Shown here one piece after another: positions 27,928-35,498 of a stretch of DNA of 47,877 nt (position 1 is the first letter of the stretch; each line of letters opens with the position of its first letter). Origin of the DNA: a virus; IMG/VR virus record IMGVR_UViG_3300049726_000068, positions 1 through 47,877 of that record. One strand, given 5' to 3'. A program made the translations under genes and the position numbers. Below the pieces are notes generated by a model, which did not search any database, was not told the DNA's origin, and saw nothing but the letters and a program-made list of their open reading frames with translations.

Positions 27928-27937
27928 GTTGCCTAAC
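27928..27937 (+). other. Right boundary half-site of the array (lone R'' box)
   Basis: GTTGCCTAAC here is the exact complement of the R' box of attC13 (GTTAGGCAAC), so cassette 14 is intact. No L'' arm, loop or R' follows; the sequence passes directly into non-array DNA and the next gene at 27970. The site has lost its right part or the array ends by illegitimate joining. Confidence 0.75.
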
Positions 27938-27969
27938 TAGTATATATCCGTAGTTCACAATTTTGAACC

Positions 27970-28206
27970 ATGACACAACTTACAGAATATGAAAAACTTG
28001 CATTGCACAAACTTGGTGAAAGTATTCACCATGGCAGGTGGAGTAATGAGGGCATGGTTCAATTAATTGAACTGGTTGGAGATTATTTAAATCCACTGAC
28101 TATTTCGGAATATGCTGAAAAATACAAAATGAGCTATAATGGCGTGAAAAAATGTCGTAAAATAACTAAGTTATTGAAAATAAAATTAATAATTGATAAT
28201 GACTAA
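27970..28206 (+). CDS. Small HTH-like early protein (78 aa)
   Basis: MTQLTEYEKLALHKLGESIH begins a helical protein whose C-terminal half (LTISEYAEKYKMSYNGVKKCR) fits a helix-turn-helix ('a.kyg.S...V.k'). It lies just right of the array and overlaps the NinG-like gene by 8 bases. A transcription regulator is plausible. Confidence 0.6.
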   Translation: MTQLTEYEKLALHKLGESIHHGRWSNEGMVQLIELVGDYLNPLTISEYAEKYKMSYNGVKKCRKITKLLKIKLIIDND

Positions 28207-28747
28207 TCAAGAAACATATCGTCATTGTCATTGTGGAAAGAAGATTTCACCTCCACGAAATTCAACTATTTGGGCTAAGGAATGTCCGGCTTGTCAGTTT
28301 GCAGCTGTTTACGATAAAAAGAAAGCGGGCAAATCAAAGGATTCATTCTTTACTGGGAAACCAACGGTTGATAAACCGAAAAAAGGCGGCATAGACAAAC
28401 AATTAGATGATGCCTGGTCTTTGCTTGTAAAATTAAGAGCAGGGATGAAATGCGAATATTGTAAAAGTATGAAATCATTAAATAGTCATCATTTAAATTC
28501 AAGAGCTAAAAAAACAGTTAGATGGATAGCGGAAAATGGGATTTGCTTATGCGTAAATCATCATATTGGTAATGAATTTAGCACACACAAAACGAGTATC
28601 CCATTTACGATCTGGCTGATAAAATATAAAGGTCAGAAATTTATGGACGATCTTCAATGGAAATCAAACCAGACCGGTAAATACACTGAATTTGAAAAGA
28701 AAATACTATTAAACGAGTTATTAAGTCAAATAAAATCACTAACTTAG
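28199..28747 (+). CDS. NinG/Rap-like recombination endonuclease (HNH type, 182 aa)
   Basis: The ATG at 28199 (MTNQETYRHCHCGKKISPPR) is preferred to an upstream TTG. Two Cys pairs (CHCGK, CPAC) near the N-terminus, then DDAWSLLVKLRAGMKCEYC and LNSHHLNSRAKKTVRWIAEN, then GICLCVNHHIGNE, follow the pattern of lambda NinG (Rap), a structure-specific nuclease that resolves recombination joints. HNH-like His residues are present in SHH and NHH. Its presence near a NinB-like gene is typical. Confidence 0.75.
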   Translation: MTNQETYRHCHCGKKISPPRNSTIWAKECPACQFAAVYDKKKAGKSKDSFFTGKPTVDKPKKGGIDKQLDDAWSLLVKLRAGMKCEYCKSMKSLNSHHLNSRAKKTVRWIAENGICLCVNHHIGNEFSTHKTSIPFTIWLIKYKGQKFMDDLQWKSNQTGKYTEFEKKILLNELLSQIKSLT

Positions 28748-28754
28748 AATAAAA

Positions 28755-29138
28755 ATGGAAGCAAAAGAATTACGAATCGGAAATTTGGTTTACAATGAAT
28801 TCTTAGAAGAAAGGTATGTTATTAAAACATCTCCATATCATACACATGTGAGTATTTCTGGAGACGACGACGAAACGGTAAGGCCAATAATTTTAACTGA
28901 GGTTGAACCTATTCCATTAACCGAAGAATGGTTGTTAAAATTCGGTTTCAAAAAAATTAACCATATTTATAAAGAAAGTCTTTACAAAAAAGATTGGCTA
29001 GAAAGTGAAGGTCTTGTTTTTAATTGGCGTGGCGGGAATATCGGTAGAATTGAATTTGTCCACCAACTTCAAAACCTTTATTTTACATTAACTGGAAGGG
29101 AACTTGAATTAATGCAAATACCTAACAAAAGTCAGTAA
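28755..29138 (+). CDS. Conserved Bacteroidota phage protein (127 aa)
   Basis: MEAKELRIGNLVYNEFLEER, then IPLTEEWLLKFGFKKI, then FVHQLQNLYFTLTGREL. This combination recurs in many phages of Bacteroidota, where it is usually listed as hypothetical. The opening resembles a small beta-barrel domain. No function is known to me. Confidence 0.65.
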   Translation: MEAKELRIGNLVYNEFLEERYVIKTSPYHTHVSISGDDDETVRPIILTEVEPIPLTEEWLLKFGFKKINHIYKESLYKKDWLESEGLVFNWRGGNIGRIEFVHQLQNLYFTLTGRELELMQIPNKSQ

Positions 29139-29180
29139 ATAATAAAAAACTAATAACGAAATTGCAGAAAAAACAGAGTT

Positions 29181-29405
29181 ATGGAACAACCTATTTTCAC
29201 CGACTTAGAGCATCTCTACCTTATTTCGATAGGTAATGACCCGATTCATGTCAGATATGTCGGGAAATCGAAGGAAAAGCACCTGTTTGAACCTGTAAAT
29301 AATAACTTCGGGCAGCGCAAAAAGGGCAGTAAGCTAATTTTTGCCAGTAACTTCCATTTTGGGAGCGATAAAATACAAGGTAAAAGAGCAGTGGTAATTG
29401 ATTAA
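29181..29405 (+). CDS. Hypothetical small protein (74 aa)
   Basis: A mostly beta protein beginning MEQPIFTDLEHLYLISIGND with a HVRYVGKSKEKHLFEPV strand pair and a basic loop (GQRKKGSKLIF). Between the conserved 127-aa gene and a tiny Cys-rich gene. Not recognised. Confidence 0.55.
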   Translation: MEQPIFTDLEHLYLISIGNDPIHVRYVGKSKEKHLFEPVNNNFGQRKKGSKLIFASNFHFGSDKIQGKRAVVID

Positions 29406-29408
29406 ATT

Positions 29409-29528
29409 ATGGCAAATAAGATAGACTGCACCAGGTGTATTAACTATAATCCCGAAACCGAACGCATCAGGCATGGTACGAGAGATAAGTATTATTCGCC
29501 GAGCTGCTCAAAAAAAAGAATAGTTTAA
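29409..29528 (+). CDS. Tiny Cys-containing protein (39 aa)
   Basis: The ATG at 29409, 3 bases after the previous stop, opens 39 codons: MANKIDCTRCINYNPETERI, ending YYSPSCSKKRIV. The CTRC pair and a later Cys could be part of a zinc knuckle. It fits the operon spacing but is very short. Confidence 0.4.
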   Translation: MANKIDCTRCINYNPETERIRHGTRDKYYSPSCSKKRIV

Positions 29529-29590
29529 AAAGAAGGCGGTTATTATCGAAAGGAATGTGAAGATTATTTTAACCCAAATCAAAAATAATT

Positions 29591-29902
29591 ATGGCTAAAT
29601 TTTACACTTCAAATTATGAAGATGAATGTTACCAAAAGCAGCATTTTATTGAATACGTGAAAGAGAATAATTTTTCTGAAATTGAACTTACTGAAGAAAG
29701 ACAAATAATTGGATCCGGTTATTTTTGGTGTACCGAATTCGATGAGATTGGCGAGGTTGGTGAATTGTGTGGAAAAATATGTAAAAAATACATCCCCAGA
29801 AATGGTAAAAATGGAAGGTGTAAGTTTTCGAATAATGTTTATGAATCAACCGACAAAAAAATAATACTTAAAAATAAAAACTTCATTGCAAATCCAAAAT
29901 AA
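29591..29902 (+). CDS. Hypothetical Cys-containing protein (103 aa)
   Basis: It begins MAKFYTSNYEDECYQKQHFI and has Cys residues spaced as CTEF, LCGKICKKY and RCKFS, which may bind a metal. The C-terminus is basic (DKKIILKNKNFIANPK). No family is recognised. A small hairpin, AGCGG/CCGCT, lies 21 bases after the stop. Confidence 0.55.
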   Translation: MAKFYTSNYEDECYQKQHFIEYVKENNFSEIELTEERQIIGSGYFWCTEFDEIGEVGELCGKICKKYIPRNGKNGRCKFSNNVYESTDKKIILKNKNFIANPK

Positions 29903-29968
29903 AGCGTTACTATTGTATCAATAGCGGTTATGCCGCTTAAATTTGGTTGAAACTTGTTAAATATTAAC

Positions 29969-30130
29969 ATGAGAAAAATTAAGACTAAAAACATTGATCC
30001 TAATAAATTGATTACTAAATCTGAATACGCAAAACAGATTAAATCAAATCCCACTCAGGTACAACGAATGATTGACAAGGGTGAATTAACTATCATCCTT
30101 GCAAAAGGAGCAGAATTAATTCACTTGTAA
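29969..30130 (+). CDS. Excisionase/MerR-like small HTH protein (53 aa)
   Basis: MRKIKTKNIDPNKLITKSEY followed by AKQIKSNPTQVQRMIDKGEL and an end strand is the layout of a small winged-helix domain ('itk.eyAk....s...v.r.i..gel.') as in excisionases and helix_17 proteins. It lies just before the replication genes. It could regulate them or help recombination; no integrase is near. Confidence 0.6.
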   Translation: MRKIKTKNIDPNKLITKSEYAKQIKSNPTQVQRMIDKGELTIILAKGAELIHL

Positions 30131-30161
30131 TTTTTTTTGAACTTTTTTGTAAAATATTAAC

Positions 30162-30761
30162 ATGGCTGAAAATAAAAAATCATTTCTTCTTTATTGTGAT
30201 ATTATCAGTACAGTAGAAAAATTACCTAAAGAAAAAGCAGGTGAACTATTCATGTTAATTTTAAATTACGTCAATGATAAAAATCCAGAAACAAATGATT
30301 TATTATTACAGGTTGCTTTTGAACCAATAAAAATGCAGTTGAAAAGAGACCTTAAAAAATATGTTGAAATATTGAAAAAGAGAAGTTTAGCAGGTAAGGC
30401 AAGTGCAGACAAAAGACAACAAGTGTCAACACGTGTTGAAAGTGTTCAACAAACTTCAACACTTTCAACTGATAATGATAATGATAATGATAATGATAAT
30501 GATAATGTAACTGTAATAGTTAAAGAAAAAAAGAAAATAAAGAAAGTATTTATTAAGCCAACAATTGAAGAAATTAAAAAATATTGTGATGAAAGGAAAA
30601 ATGGTATTAACGCTAAATACTTTTTTGATTCAAATGAAGCTAAAGGTTGGGTAGTTGGAAAATTAAGAACTCCAATTGTTGATTGGAAGGCCGTGATTAG
30701 AACGTGGGAAAATAATAGTTCAGAAAAAAAGGGTTTACAATATTCAACTAAACTAGCATGA
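30162..30761 (+). CDS. DUF6291-like replication-associated protein (199 aa)
   Basis: The start MAENKKSFLLYCDIISTVEK, followed by LPKEKAGELFMLILNYVNDK and KKRSLAGKASADKRQQ, is typical of the DUF6291 family, which replaces replisome organisers in many phages. After it comes an (Asp-Asn) repeat encoded by GATAAT units at about 30474-30508, and then a C-terminal domain (FFDSNEAKGWVVGKLRTPIVDWKAVIRTW) of the kind found at the ends of replication initiators. The stop overlaps the start of the primase-helicase. Confidence 0.7.
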   Translation: MAENKKSFLLYCDIISTVEKLPKEKAGELFMLILNYVNDKNPETNDLLLQVAFEPIKMQLKRDLKKYVEILKKRSLAGKASADKRQQVSTRVESVQQTSTLSTDNDNDNDNDNDNVTVIVKEKKKIKKVFIKPTIEEIKKYCDERKNGINAKYFFDSNEAKGWVVGKLRTPIVDWKAVIRTWENNSSEKKGLQYSTKLA

Positions 30762-32551
30762 AATACCAAAGTTCAAATACTAAAATAATTCATGATCTTG
30801 AATTCGATCAATCAAGAAAGTTAAGGTATAAATGTCCTGAGTGTGCTGACCAACGCAAAAAATCAAAAGAAAAGGATTTAGAATTCTATCCAGATACTAA
30901 AAGAGCTTTCTGTTTTCATTGTACTTCTACTTTTTTTGAATACAAACCCTACGAACCGGAAAAACAATATACCCGGCCAGAATGGAAGAACATTACAAAA
31001 CTAACCGACAAACTTGTTAAATATTTCGAAGGCAGGATGATTAGTCAGAAAACACTCAATGAAATGAAAATTTATTCTGATTCAGAATGGATGCCACAGT
31101 TTAAAAGTCTGGTTGAAGTTATGTGTTTTCCTTACTTTCGAAATACAGAATTGATAAACATTAAATTCAGGGGAGCAAAAAAGTCTTTTAAACTTGTCTC
31201 AGGGGCTGAATTGATTTGGTATAACTTTGATGCTATTTTAGAAAATACAGAGATTATAGTTTGTGAAGGTGAAATCGATGCCTTGACATTCATTGAAAAT
31301 GGGTTTAAAAATATTATATCCGTTCCTAATGGTGCCAAAAATACCAATGAATACATCGATAATTCAATAAAACTTTTCGATAGGATTGAAAAAATATATC
31401 TCGCTACCGATATTGATGAACCCGGGATTGAATTAAAAGACGAATTAATCAGAAGGTTTGGGGCTGAAAAATGTTTATCGGTAAACTTCAAAGATTGTAA
31501 AGATGCAAATGAATACTTTTTGAAGTATGGAGGGTTTGATTTTAAAGACTTAATATCTAATTCACAACAGATACCAATTGAGGGTAATATAGAAATTCCA
31601 AGTATTTACAATGATATTATTGATCTTTATGAGAACGGATTAAAACCGGGTAAATCAATCGAATTAGATGAAATTGATAAGTATTGTACATGGGAACTCG
31701 GAAGACTGGTAATAGGAACCGGAATACCAGGATCAGGGAAAAGCGAATTTGTGGACTATTTGATTAGTAAACTAAATCTTCTTTACGGTTGGAAGGCTGC
31801 ATACTTTACACCCGAAAATTACCCGTTAAAATATCACTATGCGAAGATTCATGAAAAATTTTCCGGTTCAAAGTTTAAGAAAGAAAACGATCACACGGAC
31901 TTTTTAAACATCTACGAACATATAAAGGATAATTTTTTTTATATACTCAATGAAAAGGATCTTACCATTGAATCAATAATGAAATCCGCTAAATCGTATG
32001 TTAAACAAAAAGGTATTAAGATACTTGTTATTGATCCTTATAATAAACTGGATCATCAATTAAAAAAAGGTGAAAATGAAACTCAATACATTTCAAGGTT
32101 TTTGGACATACTTGTCAATTTTGCCCGGTTTAATAATGTTTTAGTATTCTTAATTGCACACCCGGTTAAAATTCAAAAAGGTGACATTCCAAATTTATAT
32201 TCAATTTCAGGAAGCGCACATTTTTATAATAAGGCTGATTATGGCTTTACTGTTCACCGCATATTTGATGACCGGGGAATAATGACAAATAACGTTGAGG
32301 TTCATTGGCAAAAGATAAAATTCAAACATTTAGGGGGACAGGGAATTTCTAATTTGAGTTATAATTTCAATAACGGTAGATTTGATGTTGAAAATACTTT
32401 TAATAATAAGGATTTTATTGCTCAAAAAAGATTTATCAATTATAACGAAAAATTACAAACTATTGATTTCAATAATTATAATCCTAATCAACAGTTTCAA
32501 CCAAATAGGGAATTTTTAGATGAACCAACAGAAACAGACGTACCATTTTAA
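30758..32551 (+). CDS. Primase-helicase (TOPRIM plus RecA-like helicase, 597 aa)
   Basis: The domains come in T7 gp4/Twinkle order. A zinc finger lies at residues 26-55 (CPEC … CFHC). The TOPRIM domain follows at about 160-245 (VCEGEIDALTFIENG, then YLATDIDEPGIELKDEL). A RecA-like helicase domain has Walker A IGTGIPGSGKSEF and Walker B ILVIDPYNKLDH, and a later AHPVKI motif. It would unwind the fork and prime DNA synthesis. No phage DNA polymerase is visible, so host polymerase is probably used. Confidence 0.9.
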   Translation: MKYQSSNTKIIHDLEFDQSRKLRYKCPECADQRKKSKEKDLEFYPDTKRAFCFHCTSTFFEYKPYEPEKQYTRPEWKNITKLTDKLVKYFEGRMISQKTLNEMKIYSDSEWMPQFKSLVEVMCFPYFRNTELINIKFRGAKKSFKLVSGAELIWYNFDAILENTEIIVCEGEIDALTFIENGFKNIISVPNGAKNTNEYIDNSIKLFDRIEKIYLATDIDEPGIELKDELIRRFGAEKCLSVNFKDCKDANEYFLKYGGFDFKDLISNSQQIPIEGNIEIPSIYNDIIDLYENGLKPGKSIELDEIDKYCTWELGRLVIGTGIPGSGKSEFVDYLISKLNLLYGWKAAYFTPENYPLKYHYAKIHEKFSGSKFKKENDHTDFLNIYEHIKDNFFYILNEKDLTIESIMKSAKSYVKQKGIKILVIDPYNKLDHQLKKGENETQYISRFLDILVNFARFNNVLVFLIAHPVKIQKGDIPNLYSISGSAHFYNKADYGFTVHRIFDDRGIMTNNVEVHWQKIKFKHLGGQGISNLSYNFNNGRFDVENTFNNKDFIAQKRFINYNEKLQTIDFNNYNPNQQFQPNREFLDEPTETDVPF

Positions 32552-32636
32552 ATTTTGAAAAAGAACCTTTTTTCTGATATTTATCATATTTAAAGTAAAT
32601 ACAAAATAGTAATTTCGAGAAACAAAACTCATACTT

Positions 32637-32738
32637 ATGGACTATTTAGAATTCTTGCAGAATAAAATTAAATTATCAAAAGATTCAGGTTTTATTATTC
32701 CCATCGAAGATTTAAGAAGATTTTTTAACAGAAAATGA
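32637..32738 (+). CDS. Tiny protein (33 aa)
   Basis: The ATG at 32637 opens 33 codons (MDYLEFLQNKIKLSKDSGFI, then PIEDLRRFFNRK), and the stop overlaps the NinB-like start in an ATGA junction, which supports translation. It is a single helix-turn-helix-sized peptide. Not recognised. Confidence 0.45.
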   Translation: MDYLEFLQNKIKLSKDSGFIIPIEDLRRFFNRK

Positions 32739-33172
32739 AATACAACCTTCAAAACAACCACGAATACGAACAGGCAAAAATAATGCTTGATAAATACCAT
32801 GAAAAGGGATATTTTATTGAACAAAAACGCATTTTAGCTAAGCGGACAAATCTACAAAATGCTTATTTACATTTAATCCTTGGTTGGTTTGCGATTGAAT
32901 ACGGAGAGACGATTGAATATATTAAGGTTGAATTTTTCAAAAAGAAATGCAACCCCGAAATGTTCATAATTGACCGTGTAAACCCAAAAACAGGCGAAAT
33001 AAGAAAGGATATACGTTCAAGTGTAGATTTAGACACAAAAGAGCTTACGATGGCAATAGAACGCTTTAGAAATTGGTCTGCTACTTCTGGAATTTATTTG
33101 CCGGCCCCAAATGAAGATCAATTTCTGAAACAGATTGAGTGCGATATTGAAAAATACAAAGAATATATTTGA
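32735..33172 (+). CDS. NinB-like recombination protein (145 aa)
   Basis: KRTNLQNAYLHLILGWFAIE resembles the conserved 'RT..QN.y.h.l...ia' block of phage NinB proteins, and SSVDLDTKELTMAIERFRNW with SGIYLPAPNEDQF fits their C-terminal block ('st.dls..em...ie....w....gi.lp.p'). NinB binds single-stranded DNA and works with recombination functions. The fit is by eye. The NinG-like gene at 28199 is its expected companion. Confidence 0.7.
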   Translation: MKYNLQNNHEYEQAKIMLDKYHEKGYFIEQKRILAKRTNLQNAYLHLILGWFAIEYGETIEYIKVEFFKKKCNPEMFIIDRVNPKTGEIRKDIRSSVDLDTKELTMAIERFRNWSATSGIYLPAPNEDQFLKQIECDIEKYKEYI

Positions 33173-33209
33173 TAAGTAGTTAATATTTAGTAACCTTTAA
33201 ATAAAAATC

Positions 33210-33287
33210 ATGAAAAAAAAATTATTAATTATCACAGTTGTATCCTTGATAATTTTGGGATTAATAAACTATTTTAAAATACACTGA
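33210..33287 (+). CDS. Single-span membrane peptide (25 aa)
   Basis: The frame MKKKLLIITVVSLIILGLIN plus 5 residues fills the short gap before the radical SAM gene (start 3 bases later). It is almost entirely one hydrophobic helix. Tiny membrane peptides of this kind are common in phages, but at this length chance cannot be excluded. Confidence 0.4.
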   Translation: MKKKLLIITVVSLIILGLINYFKIH

Positions 33288-33289
33288 TT

Positions 33290-34144
33290 ATGAGTAACAA
33301 TGCAATTTATCAACCGAAAGGTTCCGCACAAGAGTACGCTCAATGGGCTTGTAATTTCTATGTAGGATGTTCAAACGATTGTACTTATTGCTACTTGAAA
33401 AAAGGTATTGGGGCAAAAGTATTGGGTGGGCAGATCCCAATGTTAAAAAAGTGTTTCAAGAACGAAGAACACGCTATTGAAGTATTTGAAAAGGAATTAA
33501 AAGCAAACCTTTCTGAACTTCAGAAACATGGATTATTCTTTAGTTTCACGACTGATCCTTGTTTGCCACAATCAATAGGATTGACATTTAAGGCTGTTAT
33601 AATTTGTCAACAGTATGACGTTCCCATCAAGATACTCACCAAAATGGAAAATTTATCTGATGATGTTAAATATGGTTTTGGATTTTTACTTAAAAGGAAT
33701 TTGATTGCTATTGGAGTAACACTAACGGGGCATGATGAACTTGAACCAGGAGCAAGCCAGACACATCAAAGAATAAGGCTGCTAAAAAGAAGCAATGAGT
33801 TGGGTTTTAAAACTTTTGCTTCAATTGAGCCAATCATTGATTTTGAAAGTTCATTTAGAATGATTTGTGATACTAATTGTATTTGTGATCTGTACAAAAT
33901 AGGACTTGAAAGTGGTAAAAAATATGATAAAAAAGAACTCTTAAAATTTATTAGGGGAGTGATTGAACAGGTAGAATTTTACTGTGCTAAAGTTTATTTC
34001 AAAGATTCTCTTTTAAAAGCCGCTGGTATCGACCGTACTACCTTACCCGCCAATTGTGTCGACCGATACTTTAATCTATTTGAGCTAAGGGAAAAGGGGT
34101 CAAAACTAATTGATCCCTTTCTAAACTTACTAATCTACCTATAA
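33290..34144 (+). CDS. Radical SAM protein, spore photolyase/Rv2578c-like (284 aa)
   Basis: The motif CSNDCTYC (Cys27, Cys31, Cys34) is the CxxxCxxC signature that binds the [4Fe-4S] cluster used to cleave SAM. The following chain (FSFTTDPCLPQSIGLTFKAV, ILTKMENLSDD, GVTLTGHDELEPGA) matches the group related to spore photoproduct lyase and Rv2578c. The substrate is unknown; DNA repair or tRNA/DNA base chemistry is possible. It is the last rightward gene, facing the leftward late operon. Confidence 0.8.
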   Translation: MSNNAIYQPKGSAQEYAQWACNFYVGCSNDCTYCYLKKGIGAKVLGGQIPMLKKCFKNEEHAIEVFEKELKANLSELQKHGLFFSFTTDPCLPQSIGLTFKAVIICQQYDVPIKILTKMENLSDDVKYGFGFLLKRNLIAIGVTLTGHDELEPGASQTHQRIRLLKRSNELGFKTFASIEPIIDFESSFRMICDTNCICDLYKIGLESGKKYDKKELLKFIRGVIEQVEFYCAKVYFKDSLLKAAGIDRTTLPANCVDRYFNLFELREKGSKLIDPFLNLLIYL

Positions 34145-34165
34145 ACCTAAAACTATGAAAAAGTT

Positions 34166-34486
34166 TTATTTTGAAACTAAATCCCTGGCCGCTGCCGAAA
34201 GGTCTGTTTTCTCATTGGCATCTATTTTACTATCATCAACAGCATCGGCAAACTTTAGACATAATACCCCTAATTGCCTAATTTTAATCTTTGCTTTATT
34301 CCAAAATGCAAGAGTAGTACCTCCAAAGATGCCAATTACACCCATCGCGATATTGAAAATAGTTTTCCAGTCAAAAACACCAGAAAAGATTGATTTTTTT
34401 ACGGGTACGACAATATCTTGCCCGAAAACTACTGTTACTGACAATAGGCAAAACAACAGGATACTTAACATTTTAATTTTTTTCAT
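34166..34486 (-). CDS. Membrane protein of the lysis region (106 aa)
   Basis: A signal-like leader (MKKIKMLSILLFCLLSVTVVF GQ) is followed by a short linker, one membrane segment (FNIAMGVIGIFGGTTLAFW) and a basic, then Ala/Asp-rich soluble end. The place, last in the leftward late operon and beside the endolysin, suits a holin-like or spanin-like protein. The predicted cleavage after GQ is typical for Bacteroidota. Confidence 0.6.
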   Translation of the reverse strand: MKKIKMLSILLFCLLSVTVVFGQDIVVPVKKSIFSGVFDWKTIFNIAMGVIGIFGGTTLAFWNKAKIKIRQLGVLCLKFADAVDDSKIDANEKTDLSAAARDLVSK

Positions 34487-34491
34487 CTTAT

Positions 34492-34953
34492 TTATTTTTT
34501 GAAGTTAAAATCATAGTATTCTTTGCCTAATTTATAGGCTTCAGATATTGAAAGTTTGCCATCCGACAAATCAACGGTAAGTTCCGCTGCCAATCCTGAA
34601 AAGAACTGTGCTTTGGGGTCTCCTGAAAGCGCTTTGTAGTAATTAATTATAGCTACCAATCTATCGTTGGGATCGGTAATATTTGCGATTGAATTAACCG
34701 CATTTAAGGCAACTACTACAATGGGTAGTTTTGCCTCTATCCAAGCGTGTACTTTGTCAATGATTACTTTTGTTGCTCCGGGTAATGGGATTTCCAATAA
34801 CGAAATAATCACATCGTCTACACCTGAATCGGTAACGGCTTTAATATCGTTAACAATCTCAACCGAAATAGGTACAATGACCTTCGTTTCATCGGTCGCT
34901 AATTGAAATCCATTCTTAATGAAGTTCCAAATGTTTTGTAAAAACTTTTTCAT
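34492..34953 (-). CDS. Hypothetical lysis-region protein (153 aa)
   Basis: A mostly helical protein beginning MKKFLQNIWNFIKNGFQLAT, with an Ile/Val/Ala-rich middle (WIEAKLPIVVVALNAVNSIA) and an end SEAYKLGKEYYDFNFKK. It begins 2 bases after the endolysin stop. The hydrophobic middle may touch the membrane. No family is recognised. Confidence 0.55.
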   Translation of the reverse strand: MKKFLQNIWNFIKNGFQLATDETKVIVPISVEIVNDIKAVTDSGVDDVIISLLEIPLPGATKVIIDKVHAWIEAKLPIVVVALNAVNSIANITDPNDRLVAIINYYKALSGDPKAQFFSGLAAELTVDLSDGKLSISEAYKLGKEYYDFNFKK

Positions 34954-34955
34954 AA

Positions 34956-35498
34956 TTATACATTTATATCGTTTTGAAAATTTGGTAAATTTATAAATCC
35001 TAAAAATTTCAATCCAGTGATTACATTTTCTTTCAATGTGCGATTTTTTTCATAAATTCCATCCCCTTCCCGGCTTCCTGCCAAATTAGTATTTCCGTCA
35101 ATTGTGTTCAAATTTCCATTTTCAAAACTTTTCAAAATTGCCATATGTCCGGTTGGTTGAGGTTCGCCGTTTTCGTAGTGCTGCCAAACCACCAATGTGT
35201 TCAGGCCTGGCATTTCGGCTGTATATCCTGCCTTTTTGAAGCGATTATACGAAACAGTAGCCATCGGACTAAATAAGGGGCTTAAAACGTCTGTTTGCAA
35301 AAATTTTGCGCTGTCAAATTGGGCTAAAAATTCAAGGGTGCAAAGTTTTGCGAAAAGAGCACAATAGGCCCAGCCTAAGGTCCAACCGACATCTATCATT
35401 TTTCGCTCAAATTCTTTATTGTCCCACCCCATATTGTTAGGGATTTCTTTGATCCCAATATATTGAGCGGCTATTTCTGCCAATGGTTTTATTTCCAT
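34956..35498 (-). CDS. Endolysin, CHAP/NlpC-P60-like amidase (180 aa)
   Basis: The N-terminal EIAAQYIGIKEIPNNMGWDN resembles TIGR02594-type cell wall hydrolases. GWAYCALFAKLC carries the likely catalytic Cys (residue 46), and PTGHMAIL the likely His. The end includes NTNLAGSREGDGIYEKNR, as in this family. It would cleave peptidoglycan peptide bonds at the end of infection. No signal peptide is present, so it needs a holin; several small membrane proteins are encoded just upstream. Confidence 0.78.
   Translation of the reverse strand: MEIKPLAEIAAQYIGIKEIPNNMGWDNKEFERKMIDVGWTLGWAYCALFAKLCTLEFLAQFDSAKFLQTDVLSPLFSPMATVSYNRFKKAGYTAEMPGLNTLVVWQHYENGEPQPTGHMAILKSFENGNLNTIDGNTNLAGSREGDGIYEKNRTLKENVITGLKFLGFINLPNFQNDINV

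Larger units (their letters stand above)
18681..27937 (+). mobile_element. Integron-type cassette array (CALIN-like), 14 cassettes
   Basis: Thirteen complete attC-like sites separate fourteen cassettes of about 320-1050 bp. All sites have the same orientation. Taking the cut as G^TT, cassette starts are near 18682, 19227, 19608, 20468, 21251, 21875, 22359, 23178, 23550, 24016, 24598, 25596, 26567 and 27616. For each cassette the R' box at its start is complementary to the R'' box at its own end, which is the mark of units that excise as circles. Stop codons often lie inside R''. No integrase gene is visible in the window. Confidence 0.85.

Noticed and set aside
18681-27937. CRISPR array or simple intergenic repeats as explanation of the repeats
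   Set aside because: Repeat units are 60-141 bases with internal dyads, spacers are whole genes of different sizes, and core boxes match within cassettes, which fits attC sites and not CRISPR or REP-like repeats.
30446-30769. Minus-strand frame with a Ser-Leu repeat opposite the DUF6291 protein
   Set aside because: The repeat is the antisense of the GATAAT repeat coding for Asp-Asn; the plus-strand gene is supported by family pattern and operon overlap.
34155-34502. A 115-codon plus-strand frame at the convergent end of the early operon
   Set aside because: It is the antisense of the signal-peptide protein at 34166-34486, which has a clear leader and operon context.
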